From: Stenotrophomonas sp. HITSZ_GD
GTDB taxonomy: Bacteria; Pseudomonadota; Gammaproteobacteria; Xanthomonadales; Xanthomonadaceae
Direction: 5' to 3'
DNA: 64,000 bases
NCBI RefSeq assembly: GCF_029543105.1
Contig: NZ_JARQXB010000001.1
Span: forward strand, 62,001 to 126,000
Shown: in pieces, positions 37,588 through 45,461 of the stretch
Position numbering within the stretch: position 1 is the stretch's first letter
Layout: every line of letters begins with the position of its first letter
Notes under the pieces: model-generated
What the model was told of the DNA's origin: nothing
The model's database searches: none
Seen by the model: the letters and a program-made list of their open reading frames with translations, nothing else
Translations under genes and position numbers: made by a program

Positions 37588-40257
37588 TCAGAACCGGTAG
37601 GTCAGGCTGGCCTTGTAGGACCGGCCGAACACCACGTTGGTGCGCAGGCCTTCGTCGTAGCCGTCGAAGGTGCGCTGTTCGCTGTCGAGCAGGTTGTTGC
37701 CTTCCAGCTTGAACGACAGGCGGTCGCTGAAATCGTAGCTCAGCGTGGCCGACAGGTCCTTGTAGGTGTCGTTGTAGATGCCGGTGGCCGCGCTGGACAG
37801 GCCGACCAGGTACTTGTCGCGCCAGTTGTAGGCCACGCGCACGCCGAACGGGCCGCGCTCGAAGTAGCCGATCAGGTTGACGTTGTTCTTCGACAGGCCC
37901 GGGAAGGTCATCGCATTGCCGGTGATGTCGGTGATCGGGGTTTCCGAATCGATGTAGGTGTAGGTGGTCACCACGCCGAAGCCGTCCAGCAGGCCGGTGA
38001 ACGGCACCTGCGCCAGCAGCTCCACGCCCTTCACCTTGGCCTTGTCGCCGTTGATCTTGCGCAGCACCAGGTAGTTGACGTTGTTGTAGACCTCGGCGTT
38101 CTGCTGCTGGACGATGAAGGTGGACACGTCCTTGTAGAACAGGCCGGCCGACAGCATGCCCTGGCCGCCGTAGTACCACTCCAGCGAGAGGTCGAACTGG
38201 TTGGCCTTGAACGGGTCCAGATCCGGCGCGCCGCCGGTGCCGGTGCCGAGCGAGGTCTGCACGCCGTTGGCGTCGAACACCGCGTTGTTGTTCAAGGTGA
38301 CGCCGTTGTTGAGGTCTTCGGTATTGGGGAAGGCCACCACCTTGGCGGCGCCGCCGCGCAGCACCAGCGTATCGGTGAGCTGCAGCTTGGCCACCGCCGA
38401 GGGCAGCGCCTCGTCGTCGCGGCGGTGGAAGGTGGACGGCGTGACGCTGTTGTCGGCACCGAGCACGTTGCCGCGCGAGTCGAGGTCGCGCCGCACGAAG
38501 CGCACGCCGACGTTGCCGGTCAGGCCCATCTCGCCGATCTCGGTATCCCAGTTGAGCTTGGCGTAGGCCTCCAGGAAATCCTCGTCCACGCTGAAGGTCG
38601 AGCCGTAGGACAGCGCACTGCTGCCAGGGTTCAGGCACTGCGTGTTCTGCGAGATCGCCGGCAGGTCGGTGAAGCTGTCGCAGCCGCCGAACGCGCCGCG
38701 GTACGCACCCAGGTATTCGCGCGGCAGGCCGGCGAATTCGCCCGGCATGAAGTCGTAGTTGCGGTACAGGCGGATGTAGTTGCCCATCTGCGAGACGGGG
38801 ATGCCGCCGGCCGGGCGGATGTCCGCGCGCAGCGGGTCCTGCAGGCTTTCCAGGCGGTTGAAGCGCGCGCCGAAGTCCAGCGAGCGCAGTGGGCCGTCGT
38901 TGAACGCCCAGCTCCAGTCGGTGCGCAGGGCCTTGGTGTCGGTCTCGGCGCGCCAGTCGTTGTCGAACAGGATGGTCATGCGCCACTGCGCCGGGTCGGT
39001 GACGTCCACGCCACTGACGTTGAAGCTGCCGAAGTTGCCGCTGCGCAGGTCGAAATCGGTGACCGAGGTCAGCCCTGCCCGCGGGGCCAGGCGCATGTAG
39101 TGCTGGTCGTAGCGCGCGGTGGATTTGCCGTAGTCGGCCTCGACCGAGCCGTCGAGCTGCTCGCCCACGCGGAACTTGGCCGTCAGCGCGGTGGAGAAGA
39201 TGTCCGAGTCGATATCGGCCACTTCACTGTTGAGCAGCACGGTGCCGGTGGAGCGGCCGGCCAGCAGGATGTCGTGGTCCGAATAGACGGCGTTGGTCAG
39301 GCCGGCAGACGGGTTGAAGGCGATCCAGTAGCGGTCGCGCTTGGCTTCCTGGCGCGAATAGAACGTGTCGGAGGTAATTTCCACGCCGTCCACCGGACGC
39401 CACTGCAGCACCAGGCTGGCGCCGAGCTTGTCGCGGTCGTCGTCGATGTTCTGCGCGCGCATGTCGGTGCTGCCGAAACGCACCTGGCCCGGGTTGGCCG
39501 GATCGTTGAAACGCGAGTAGCCGGAGAAGGTGTCCAGGCCCTGCTGCACCACTTCGCGCTTGCTGTAGGTGGCCGAGACCAGCGCGCCGAAGCGGCGGTC
39601 CTCGCTGCGCGTGGACAGCAGCGCGAAGGCGTTCTGGCCGTAGGAATCGGACAGTTCGTCGTAGGTGCCGGCCAGGCTGACGACGTTCTGCTCGCCATCG
39701 CCATACAGCGGCTGGCGGGTCTGGATATCCACGATGCCGCCTAGGCCGCCGGCGATCTGGTCCGAACCGGCCAGCTTGGTGACGGTCAAGCGCGAGATCA
39801 GCTCGGACGGCACCAGCGAGAGCAGGCCGTAGGTGGAAGTCGCCAGCTGGTCCAGGCCATTGCCGCCGCGGCCGGTGGCATCGACGATCTGGCGGCCGTT
39901 GTAGAGCAGCACGTTTTCCTTGAAGCCGCGCACGAGGATGTCGCTGCCTTCGCCCATGCCGCGTTCGAGCTGCACGCCGGCCACGCGCGAGAGCGATTCG
40001 GCCACGTTGCTGTCCGGCAGCTTGCCGATGTCGTCGGCGACGATGGCATCGACGATCTGCGGTGAATCGCGCTTGATGTCGCGCGAGGCTTCCAGGCTGC
40101 CGCGGATGCCGGTGACGGTGACCGCGTCGAGCGTGGTGGCCTGCGAATCGGCGGCCGGCGCGGCCGGTGCCTCGGCCGATTGCGCCAGTGCCACGCAGGG
40201 CGTCAGCAGACAGGCGCCCAGGGCGGTGAACAGGGTGGAACGTCGAAAGCTACGCAT
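37588..40257 (-). CDS. TonB-dependent outer-membrane receptor (sugar-uptake type)
   Basis: 889 residues from ATG 40257. Signal peptide to about residue 26 (TPCVALAQ). Plug domain opens with TLDAVTVTGIRGSLEASRDIKRDS, which is the TonB-box/plug form typical of Xanthomonas carbohydrate TBDRs (TIGR01782-like). VADDIGKLPDSNVAESLSRVAGVQ, RGFKENVLLYNGRQ and a 22-strand barrel ending in KASLTYRF with terminal Phe are as expected. It heads the SDR-dgoK-dgoA/SMP-30 row. It probably imports a galactose- or galacturonate-containing substrate; the ligand is inferred from neighbours only. Confidence 0.92.
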   Translation of the reverse strand: MRSFRRSTLFTALGACLLTPCVALAQSAEAPAAPAADSQATTLDAVTVTGIRGSLEASRDIKRDSPQIVDAIVADDIGKLPDSNVAESLSRVAGVQLERGMGEGSDILVRGFKENVLLYNGRQIVDATGRGGNGLDQLATSTYGLLSLVPSELISRLTVTKLAGSDQIAGGLGGIVDIQTRQPLYGDGEQNVVSLAGTYDELSDSYGQNAFALLSTRSEDRRFGALVSATYSKREVVQQGLDTFSGYSRFNDPANPGQVRFGSTDMRAQNIDDDRDKLGASLVLQWRPVDGVEITSDTFYSRQEAKRDRYWIAFNPSAGLTNAVYSDHDILLAGRSTGTVLLNSEVADIDSDIFSTALTAKFRVGEQLDGSVEADYGKSTARYDQHYMRLAPRAGLTSVTDFDLRSGNFGSFNVSGVDVTDPAQWRMTILFDNDWRAETDTKALRTDWSWAFNDGPLRSLDFGARFNRLESLQDPLRADIRPAGGIPVSQMGNYIRLYRNYDFMPGEFAGLPREYLGAYRGAFGGCDSFTDLPAISQNTQCLNPGSSALSYGSTFSVDEDFLEAYAKLNWDTEIGEMGLTGNVGVRFVRRDLDSRGNVLGADNSVTPSTFHRRDDEALPSAVAKLQLTDTLVLRGGAAKVVAFPNTEDLNNGVTLNNNAVFDANGVQTSLGTGTGGAPDLDPFKANQFDLSLEWYYGGQGMLSAGLFYKDVSTFIVQQQNAEVYNNVNYLVLRKINGDKAKVKGVELLAQVPFTGLLDGFGVVTTYTYIDSETPITDITGNAMTFPGLSKNNVNLIGYFERGPFGVRVAYNWRDKYLVGLSSAATGIYNDTYKDLSATLSYDFSDRLSFKLEGNNLLDSEQRTFDGYDEGLRTNVVFGRSYKASLTYRF

Positions 40258-40413
40258 GTGTTGGGCCCTCCCCCAATGTAGGAACCGAAGCGCCGCCGCC
40301 GGGGGTGGCGAAGGCGCATGACGCGCGCCCTCCCCCCTCTTCCACCCGGTGATACCGCCCTTCGATCCAGCGTGATTCGTCGATGACTGCTGCACTGCGA
40401 CTTGGCAGTGTTG

Positions 40414-40428
40414 TAGCTAATATAGCAA
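40414..40428. promoter_or_regulatory. Candidate IclR operator in the divergent TonB receptor / DapA-family promoter region
   Basis: TAGCTAATATAGCAA matches the perfect palindrome TTGCTATTGTAGCAA found before the importer gene in 12 of 15 positions, and is itself palindromic with one mismatch pair. The 40258-40546 gap separates the two divergent operons, so one site could control both. Confidence 0.55.
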
Positions 40429-40466
40429 TATGTTTTGGTCGCGCACGCTGCAGCGCAACGTAGAAA

Positions 40467-40497
40467 GTGAAACAGGCTCGCGAGGAGCCCGTTTCCA
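40467..40497. promoter_or_regulatory. Interrupted dyad overlapping the DapA-family promoter
   Basis: GAAACAGGCTC and GAGCCCGTTTC are inverted with one mismatch around GCGAG. The right arm covers the -35 element of the promoter at 40492-40520. It could be a second operator or an mRNA hairpin; no T-run follows. Confidence 0.4.
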
Positions 40498-40520
40498 CCC
40501 TTCAACTTGTTGCTTATAAC
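40492..40520 (+). promoter_or_regulatory. Sigma-70-like promoter for the DapA-family / dehydratase genes
   Basis: TTTCCA (-35) and TATAAC (-10) are spaced by 17 bp and lie 27 bp before the ATG at 40547. Match is moderate at -35 and good at -10. Confidence 0.45.
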
Positions 40521-40546
40521 GGCACACTTACCGCAAGGACCCGGCC

Positions 40547-41479
40547 ATGGCCGAACTGCAAGGCGTCTTCCCCATCCTCCCGACGATCTTCCACGCCGAC
40601 GGCTCCGTCGATGAGGCGGGGATGGCCAATGTGTTCGAGTACATCCTGGGCGCCGGTGCGGCCGGCGTGGTGTTTCCCGGGCTGGCGAGCGAGTACGACA
40701 TGCTCACCGCCGAAGAGCGCCTGCACCTCACCGCGCGACTGGGCGAATGGAACCGCGGCCGCGTCCCGCTGATCGTCGGCGCCAGCGCCAAGACGGTGGA
40801 GGAAGCCATTGCCTTCGCGCGTGCCGGCGGCGAGGCCGGCGCGCAGGCGGCAATGGTGCTGACGCCGCATCGCCACGCCGGCGATGCCGAGGCGATGGCG
40901 GCGTTCTTCGAACGGCTGCATGCCGAATCTGGCGTGGCGGTGATGTTGCAGAACGCGCCGGCGCCGATGGGCGTGGGCCTGGGCGTGGACGAGGTGGTGG
41001 CACTGGCCGCGCGCGTGCCGGGCATCGAGTACGTCAAGGAAGAGACGATGCCGTCGGGCCATCGCATCACCGCGCTGTCCGAGCAGGCCGGCCGCAGCCA
41101 GGTGCGCGCGGTGTTCGGCGGTGCCGGCGCGCGCTACGTGCTCGATGAGCTCGGCCGCGGCGCGGTGGGCACCATGCCGGCGTGCGAGATCACCGAGGTG
41201 CATGTGGCGATGCTGGCGGCGTGGGCGGCCGGCGACCACGCACGCGCACGCGAGCTGTTCGAGCGCACGCTGCCGCTGCTCAGCATGCAGGCGGTGTTCC
41301 GCTGGCGGCTCACCAAGGCCGTGCTGCTGCGCCGTGGGCTGATCGCCAGCGACAAGGTGCGTGCGCCGGGTCCGGCGCTCGATGCCTTCGACCAGCGCGA
41401 ACTGGATATCCTGCTCGACCGCATCGCCGACCTGCTGCCGCTGGATCGCGTGCCGGGGCAGGCACAGAGGATCCGTTGA
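40547..41479 (+). CDS. DapA-superfamily aldolase/dehydratase, lacking the usual catalytic Tyr
   Basis: 310-residue class I aldolase-fold protein of the dihydrodipicolinate synthase superfamily. Schiff-base K164 lies in EYVKEET. The GTTGE loop of DapA reads GLASEY and the conserved Tyr before the N-x-P motif is Gln135 (MLQNAPAP). It is therefore not lysine-pathway DapA; it belongs to subgroups that act on 2-keto-3-deoxy sugar acids (KDG aldolases, keto-deoxy-arabinonate or glucarate dehydratases). Its stop overlaps the next gene's start (TGATG). Within this cluster it may cleave or dehydrate a keto-deoxy acid in parallel with the DgoK-DgoA route. Confidence 0.85.
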   Translation: MAELQGVFPILPTIFHADGSVDEAGMANVFEYILGAGAAGVVFPGLASEYDMLTAEERLHLTARLGEWNRGRVPLIVGASAKTVEEAIAFARAGGEAGAQAAMVLTPHRHAGDAEAMAAFFERLHAESGVAVMLQNAPAPMGVGLGVDEVVALAARVPGIEYVKEETMPSGHRITALSEQAGRSQVRAVFGGAGARYVLDELGRGAVGTMPACEITEVHVAMLAAWAAGDHARARELFERTLPLLSMQAVFRWRLTKAVLLRRGLIASDKVRAPGPALDAFDQRELDILLDRIADLLPLDRVPGQAQRIR

Positions 41480-42648
41480 TGAGCCACGTCGTCCAGGTCG
41501 AAACCTTCATCCTCACCATTCCCCGCACCACGCCCTACCTCGGGCCGCTGGGGCCGGGCGAGCGCGTGAACAGCCGCGGCTACCTCGTGCGCAAGGGCAA
41601 CGGCACCATCTACCCGACCGTGGACCGCTCGGTGGTGGTGCGCGTCACCACCGCCGACGGCGCGGCGGGCTGGGGCGAAACCTATGGCATCTGCGCGCCA
41701 CGCGCGGTGTGCGAGATCATCAATGACCTGCTCGCGCCGGAACTGATCGGCCGCGAGCCGGAAGACGTGGAGCAGATCTGGGACGACCTCTACGGCCTGA
41801 TGCGCGTGCGCGGCTGCTTCGGGGGTTTCCACGTGGACACCATCGCCGCGCTCGACATCGCGCTATGGGACCTGCGCGCGCGTGCGCGCGGCGTGCCGCT
41901 GTGGTCGCTGCTCGGCGCGCGGCAACGCGAGACGATTCCCGGCTACTTGTCCGGCCTGCCGGCCAGCACGTTGGAGGCCAAGCTGGACATGGCGCAGGCA
42001 TTCGCGGCCGAAGGGCACGACGCGTTCAAGATCCATGCGGTGGTGAGCCACGAAGGCATCGTGGAGGAGATCGCCGGATTGCGCCGGGTGCTCGGCCCCG
42101 GCCCGGAGCTGATGGTGGACCTGCACTGGAAGTTCGACCTCGCGCAGGCGCTGGACATGGCGCGCCAACTCGAACCCTACCGGGTGAAGTTCATCGAGGC
42201 GCCGCTCAAGCCGGAAGATGTGGAAGGCCTCATCCGCCTGGGCAAGGAAAGCCCCGTGCCCATCGCCGCCGGCGAAGAATGGCACACGGAGTACGAAGCG
42301 CGCCTGCGCCTGGCGGGCGGCTCGCTGTCGTACATCCAGCCGGAGATGGGCCACACCGGCATCACCCAGTTCCTGCGCATCGCGCGCCTTGCCGAAGCGC
42401 AGGGCGTGCCGATCGCGCCGCACGCCACCATCGGCGGCGGCCTGTTCATGGCCGCCAGCCTGCACGTGGCGAGCGTGTTGCCGGGGCTGTGGCGGCACGA
42501 GTGGCAGCACTCGATCTTCTCGCGCTCGCTGCAGATGCTCGACACCGATATGGCCTATCGCGACGGGCATTACCGCCTGCCCACCGGGGCCGGCCTGGGC
42601 GCCGTGCCCGGCGCCCGCTTCTGGGATCACGCCGAAGCAGTGGCCTGA
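41479..42648 (+). CDS. Enolase-superfamily acid-sugar dehydratase (candidate D-galactonate dehydratase)
   Basis: 389 residues of the mandelate racemase/muconate lactonizing family. Metal and catalytic residues: K184-x-H186 (FKIH), D214 and H216 (VDLHW), E240 (FIEAPL), E266 (AAGEEW) and H315 (APHATIGG), with QPEMGHTGIT between. The D-x-H pair resembles DgoD (LDFHG), and KxH replaces the KxK of racemases, so a dehydratase is likely. Overall N-terminal sequence differs from E. coli DgoD. In context (DgoK, DgoA, lactonase) galactonate is the best substrate guess. Tail-to-tail overlap of 22 bp with the importer gene. Confidence 0.85.
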   Translation: MSHVVQVETFILTIPRTTPYLGPLGPGERVNSRGYLVRKGNGTIYPTVDRSVVVRVTTADGAAGWGETYGICAPRAVCEIINDLLAPELIGREPEDVEQIWDDLYGLMRVRGCFGGFHVDTIAALDIALWDLRARARGVPLWSLLGARQRETIPGYLSGLPASTLEAKLDMAQAFAAEGHDAFKIHAVVSHEGIVEEIAGLRRVLGPGPELMVDLHWKFDLAQALDMARQLEPYRVKFIEAPLKPEDVEGLIRLGKESPVPIAAGEEWHTEYEARLRLAGGSLSYIQPEMGHTGITQFLRIARLAEAQGVPIAPHATIGGGLFMAASLHVASVLPGLWRHEWQHSIFSRSLQMLDTDMAYRDGHYRLPTGAGLGAVPGARFWDHAEAVA

Positions 42649-43907
42649 TCGCCGCCGTCGCTGCCGTCGGACGACAGCAGCGACATCGGCGAGCGGCGCG
42701 CCAGCTTCAACGCCAGCCACGCCAGGCCCACCGCGACGGGATGCAGGAACGCCATCAGCACGAAGGTGCGGTCGAACGAGCCACCCGCCACCAGCATGCC
42801 CACCACCTGCGCCGACAACATGCCGCCCAGCGCGCTGCCGCAGCCGATCAGGCCGGCCACCGAGGCGATGTAGCGCGACGGGAAGATGTCCACCACCATC
42901 GTGGTGAGGTTGATCTGGTAGACCAGGTGCGCGAACGTCACCACGCACGCCAGCGTCAGCAGCAGCGGCAAGCCCGGGTGCAGGGTGATAAAGATGCCGA
43001 CGGGTGCGAGCATCGCCGCGCCGGTCATGGTCAGCAGGCGGCTGCGTACCGGCGTGATGCCCCGGCGCACGAGCTGGCCGGAGATCACGCCGCCGCCCAC
43101 GCTGCCGATGTCGGCGGCGACGTAGACCACCCACGCCAGCGAGGCCACCGCGGCCAGGCTCATGCCGCGCGCATCGCCCAGGTACTTCGGGAACCAGAAC
43201 AGGTAGAAGTACCAAACCGGGTCGGCCACCATGCGCGAGCCCACCAGCGCCCACACCGCGCGGTCGCGCGCGAGCTTGCCCCATACGCCTTTCATCGACG
43301 GCGGCGGCGCCGTGGCCGCTGCATCGCCGGCGGCCTGCGACTTCTCGCGTGGGTAGGCCCACCACCAGCCGATGATCCACAGCAGGCCGGCGATGCCGGT
43401 GACCCAGAACGCGCTGCGCCAGCCATAGGTGAGCGCGAGGCCGCCGATCAGCGGCGGCGCGATGGTCGCGCCGATCATCGCGCCGGCGGTGTACAGGCCC
43501 AGCGCCAAGCCGCGCTGGCGCGGCGGGAATTGCTCGGACACGACCTTGGTGCCGACCGTGTAGTTGCCCGGCTCGCCGAGGCCCAGCGCGAACCGGGCCG
43601 CGCCGAGTTGCAGCGGCGTGCGCACGAAACCGGTGGCGATGTTGGCGAGCGACCACCAGCCCACGAACAGGATCAGCGCCACCCGCGCGCCCAGCCAGTC
43701 GGTGATGCGGCCGGCCATCACGTAGGCGGCGGCATAGGCGAACAGGAACACCTGCACGACGCGCGCGTACTCGATGTCGCTCATGCGCAGGTCGGCCTGG
43801 ATCGTCGTGGCGAGGATCGAGAGCGCCTGGCGGTCCAGGTAGTTGATGACCGTCGAACAGAACAGCAGCCCCAGCAGCACCCACTTCGTGCGCCCGGCCC
43901 CGCTCAC
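42627..43907 (-). CDS. MFS transporter, anion:cation symporter type (ExuT/DgoT-like)
   Basis: 426 residues, 12 membrane segments, starting at GTG 43907 (VSGAGRTKWVL). FCSTVINYLDRQALSIL is the N-terminal signature of the ACS family (hexuronate and galactonate transporters), and TDWLGARVALILFVGWWSLANI is the first cytoplasmic loop region. LGEPGNYTVGTKVVSEQFPPRQRGLALGLYTAGAMIGA is another hallmark. It likely imports the sugar acid handled by the cluster across the inner membrane. The 53-bp-upstream perfect palindrome at 43961 is the likely IclR operator. Confidence 0.9.
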   Translation of the reverse strand: MSGAGRTKWVLLGLLFCSTVINYLDRQALSILATTIQADLRMSDIEYARVVQVFLFAYAAAYVMAGRITDWLGARVALILFVGWWSLANIATGFVRTPLQLGAARFALGLGEPGNYTVGTKVVSEQFPPRQRGLALGLYTAGAMIGATIAPPLIGGLALTYGWRSAFWVTGIAGLLWIIGWWWAYPREKSQAAGDAAATAPPPSMKGVWGKLARDRAVWALVGSRMVADPVWYFYLFWFPKYLGDARGMSLAAVASLAWVVYVAADIGSVGGGVISGQLVRRGITPVRSRLLTMTGAAMLAPVGIFITLHPGLPLLLTLACVVTFAHLVYQINLTTMVVDIFPSRYIASVAGLIGCGSALGGMLSAQVVGMLVAGGSFDRTFVLMAFLHPVAVGLAWLALKLARRSPMSLLSSDGSDGGDQATASA

Positions 43908-43960
43908 TCGTCCACCCGCTTGGCCATCGTCACTGCCTCCCCAAGGAAGGCCGCAACGTA

Positions 43961-43975
43961 TTGCTATTGTAGCAA
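43961..43975. promoter_or_regulatory. Perfect 15-bp palindrome, candidate IclR operator
   Basis: TTGCTATTGTAGCAA: six-base arms TTGCTA/TAGCAA with a three-base centre. It sits 53 bp upstream of the importer start and 16 bp... downstream of nothing else, in the 95-bp gap between the importer and iclR. A related copy is at 40414 and partial ones at 44762 and 45381. Confidence 0.6.
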
Positions 43976-44002
43976 CAGGTCAAGCCGCATCGCGGCAAAG
44001 CC

Positions 44003-44722
44003 TCAGCCGATCTCCGTGGCGGCTTCGCGCAACGCCTTCACCAGTTCGGCGGTGGCGGTCTCCGGAATCCAGCCGGACATCGCGATGCCGGCGTGGACGG
44101 GGTCGCCCATCGCGATGGCCACGACGTGGTGGTCGCGTTCGTCGGCGACATGGACGCGCGCATAGCCCTGCGCGCGCGTCTGTGCCAGCGCGCGCAGCAA
44201 CTGCTCGATGCCTTCGGGGAACATCGGGATCGGCTTGTCGCGGTAAAGCTCGCGCACGTCCTCGTCGGTCAGCTGGGAGAGCAGCACGATGCCGATGCCG
44301 CTGGTGGTCGCCGGCAGCAGGCCGATGCGGCCCAGGCCGCGCGCCGCCTCGATCCCCGGCGGCGCATGGAACAGGTAGCTCACGCTGTCGTTCCACAACA
44401 CGCCCATTGCCACGGTGTGGCCGAAGCGGCGCAGGCTTTCCAGCACCGGCATCGCGCGGCGGATCAGCCCGGAGGCGAACAGGCTTTGCGCGGCCAGCAC
44501 GTGCATGCCCGGGCCGGGCGTGTACTTGCGGTCGGCGGTCTGGCGGGCGATGCCCAGGTAAGCCAGCGTCTTGAGCAGCCGGTTGACCCGCGTCGGGTTG
44601 GCGCCGAGCTGGCGGGCGAGCTCGCGGCAGCCCACCGGCTCGGGCGAAGAGGCCAGGGCCTGCAGGGTGGCGATGCCGTCGATCAGGCTCTGGTTGGGCT
44701 GGGCGTTGGGCTTGGTTCGCAT
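44003..44722 (-). CDS. IclR-family transcriptional regulator
   Basis: 239 residues from ATG 44722. N-terminal winged helix SLIDGIATLQALASSPEPVGCRELARQLGANPTRVNRLLKTLAYLG, then RKYTPGPGMHVLA (linker) and the GAF-like effector domain with YLFHAPPG, GLLPATTSGIGIVLLSQL and a C-terminal ISMSG-like IAMSGWIP. IclR proteins often repress sugar-acid genes until a pathway intermediate binds. Being next to the importer it is the most likely reader of the TTGCTA-N3-TAGCAA palindromes; a half-site 40 bp upstream of its own ATG suggests autoregulation. Confidence 0.92.
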   Translation of the reverse strand: MRTKPNAQPNQSLIDGIATLQALASSPEPVGCRELARQLGANPTRVNRLLKTLAYLGIARQTADRKYTPGPGMHVLAAQSLFASGLIRRAMPVLESLRRFGHTVAMGVLWNDSVSYLFHAPPGIEAARGLGRIGLLPATTSGIGIVLLSQLTDEDVRELYRDKPIPMFPEGIEQLLRALAQTRAQGYARVHVADERDHHVVAIAMGDPVHAGIAMSGWIPETATAELVKALREAATEIG

Positions 44723-44761
44723 CCGGCCAAGCGTAATCGGGCGCCGGCCGGGATTCCACCA

Positions 44762-44768
44762 ATAGCAA
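44762..44768. promoter_or_regulatory. Half-site ATAGCAA upstream of iclR
   Basis: ATAGCAA matches one arm of the proposed IclR operator, 40 bp upstream of the iclR ATG. The opposite arm is not conserved, so this is weak alone. Confidence 0.3.
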
Positions 44769-44772
44769 CACT

Positions 44773-45360
44773 TCAGCGCGGCTGGCGACGCCTGGAGGGT
44801 GTTGTCGGGGCTGCCGGCGCGTCGTCGAGCGTCCGCCACTGGCCCGGCGCCAAGCCCTCCAGCGACCAGCGCCCGATGCGCGCGCGCACCAGCCGCAGCG
44901 TCGGCAGGCCGACGGCGGCGGTCATGCGCCGTACCTGCCGGTTGCGGCCTTCGCGCAGGGTGATCGCCAGCCAGGCGTCGGGCACCGTTTTGCGAAAGCG
45001 CACCGGCGGATCGCGTGGCCACAGTGACGGCGCGGGGTCCAGGAGCGCGGCGCCCGCCGGCAGCGTGGGGCCGTCGTTGAGCAACACGCCTTCGCGCAGC
45101 GCGCGCAGTTGGTCCTCGGTCGGCGCGCCCTCGACCTGCACCCAGTAGGTCTTGGTTTCCTTGTGCTTGGGATCGGTCAGGCGATGGGCGAGCGCGCCAT
45201 CGTCCGTCAGCAGCAGCAAGCCTTCGCTGTCCATGTCCAGGCGGCCGGCCGGGTAGATGTCCGGCGGCAGGCCGAACGCGGCGAGCGTGCGCCGGCCGGT
45301 CGCGCCACGGTCGCTGAACTGGGTGAGCACGCCGTACGGCTTGTTGAACAGGACGAGCAT
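44773..45360 (-). CDS. rluE: 23S rRNA pseudouridine synthase (RluE type)
   Basis: 195-residue stand-alone RsuA/RluB-family synthase without the N-terminal S4 domain, matching RluE (23S U2457). [12 protein letters not shown] opens the catalytic domain; [15 protein letters not shown] carries the catalytic Asp; KTYWVQVEG and [29 protein letters not shown] are the family's closing motifs. ATG 45360. It lies 50 bp upstream of iclR on the same strand but is functionally unrelated. Confidence 0.9.
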   Translation of the reverse strand: MLVLFNKPYGVLTQFSDRGATGRRTLAAFGLPPDIYPAGRLDMDSEGLLLLTDDGALAHRLTDPKHKETKTYWVQVEGAPTEDQLRALREGVLLNDGPTLPAGAALLDPAPSLWPRDPPVRFRKTVPDAWLAITLREGRNRQVRRMTAAVGLPTLRLVRARIGRWSLEGLAPGQWRTLDDAPAAPTTPSRRRQPR

Positions 45361-45380
45361 GCGGCACCTGCGTGGAGAGC

Positions 45381-45395
45381 GCGCGATTGTAGCAA
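45381..45395. promoter_or_regulatory. Partial IclR-like palindrome upstream of rluE
   Basis: GCGCGATTGTAGCAA shares 12 of 15 positions with TTGCTATTGTAGCAA, including all of ATTGTAGCAAC. It lies 20 bp upstream of rluE and 66 bp upstream of the exported hydrolase. Could be chance or a fourth member of the operator set. Confidence 0.3.
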
Positions 45396-45461
45396 CGGCC
45401 CTTCGCCGCCCTTCCCGCGGGCTATGCTGCCGGTCCGCGACCTCGCCGACCAGGGAAGGCC

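Noticed and set aside
43908-43950. Seven-codon leader ORF (MAKRVDE) just before the importer GTG
   Set aside because: Too short and without a ribosome site to claim as a regulatory leader.
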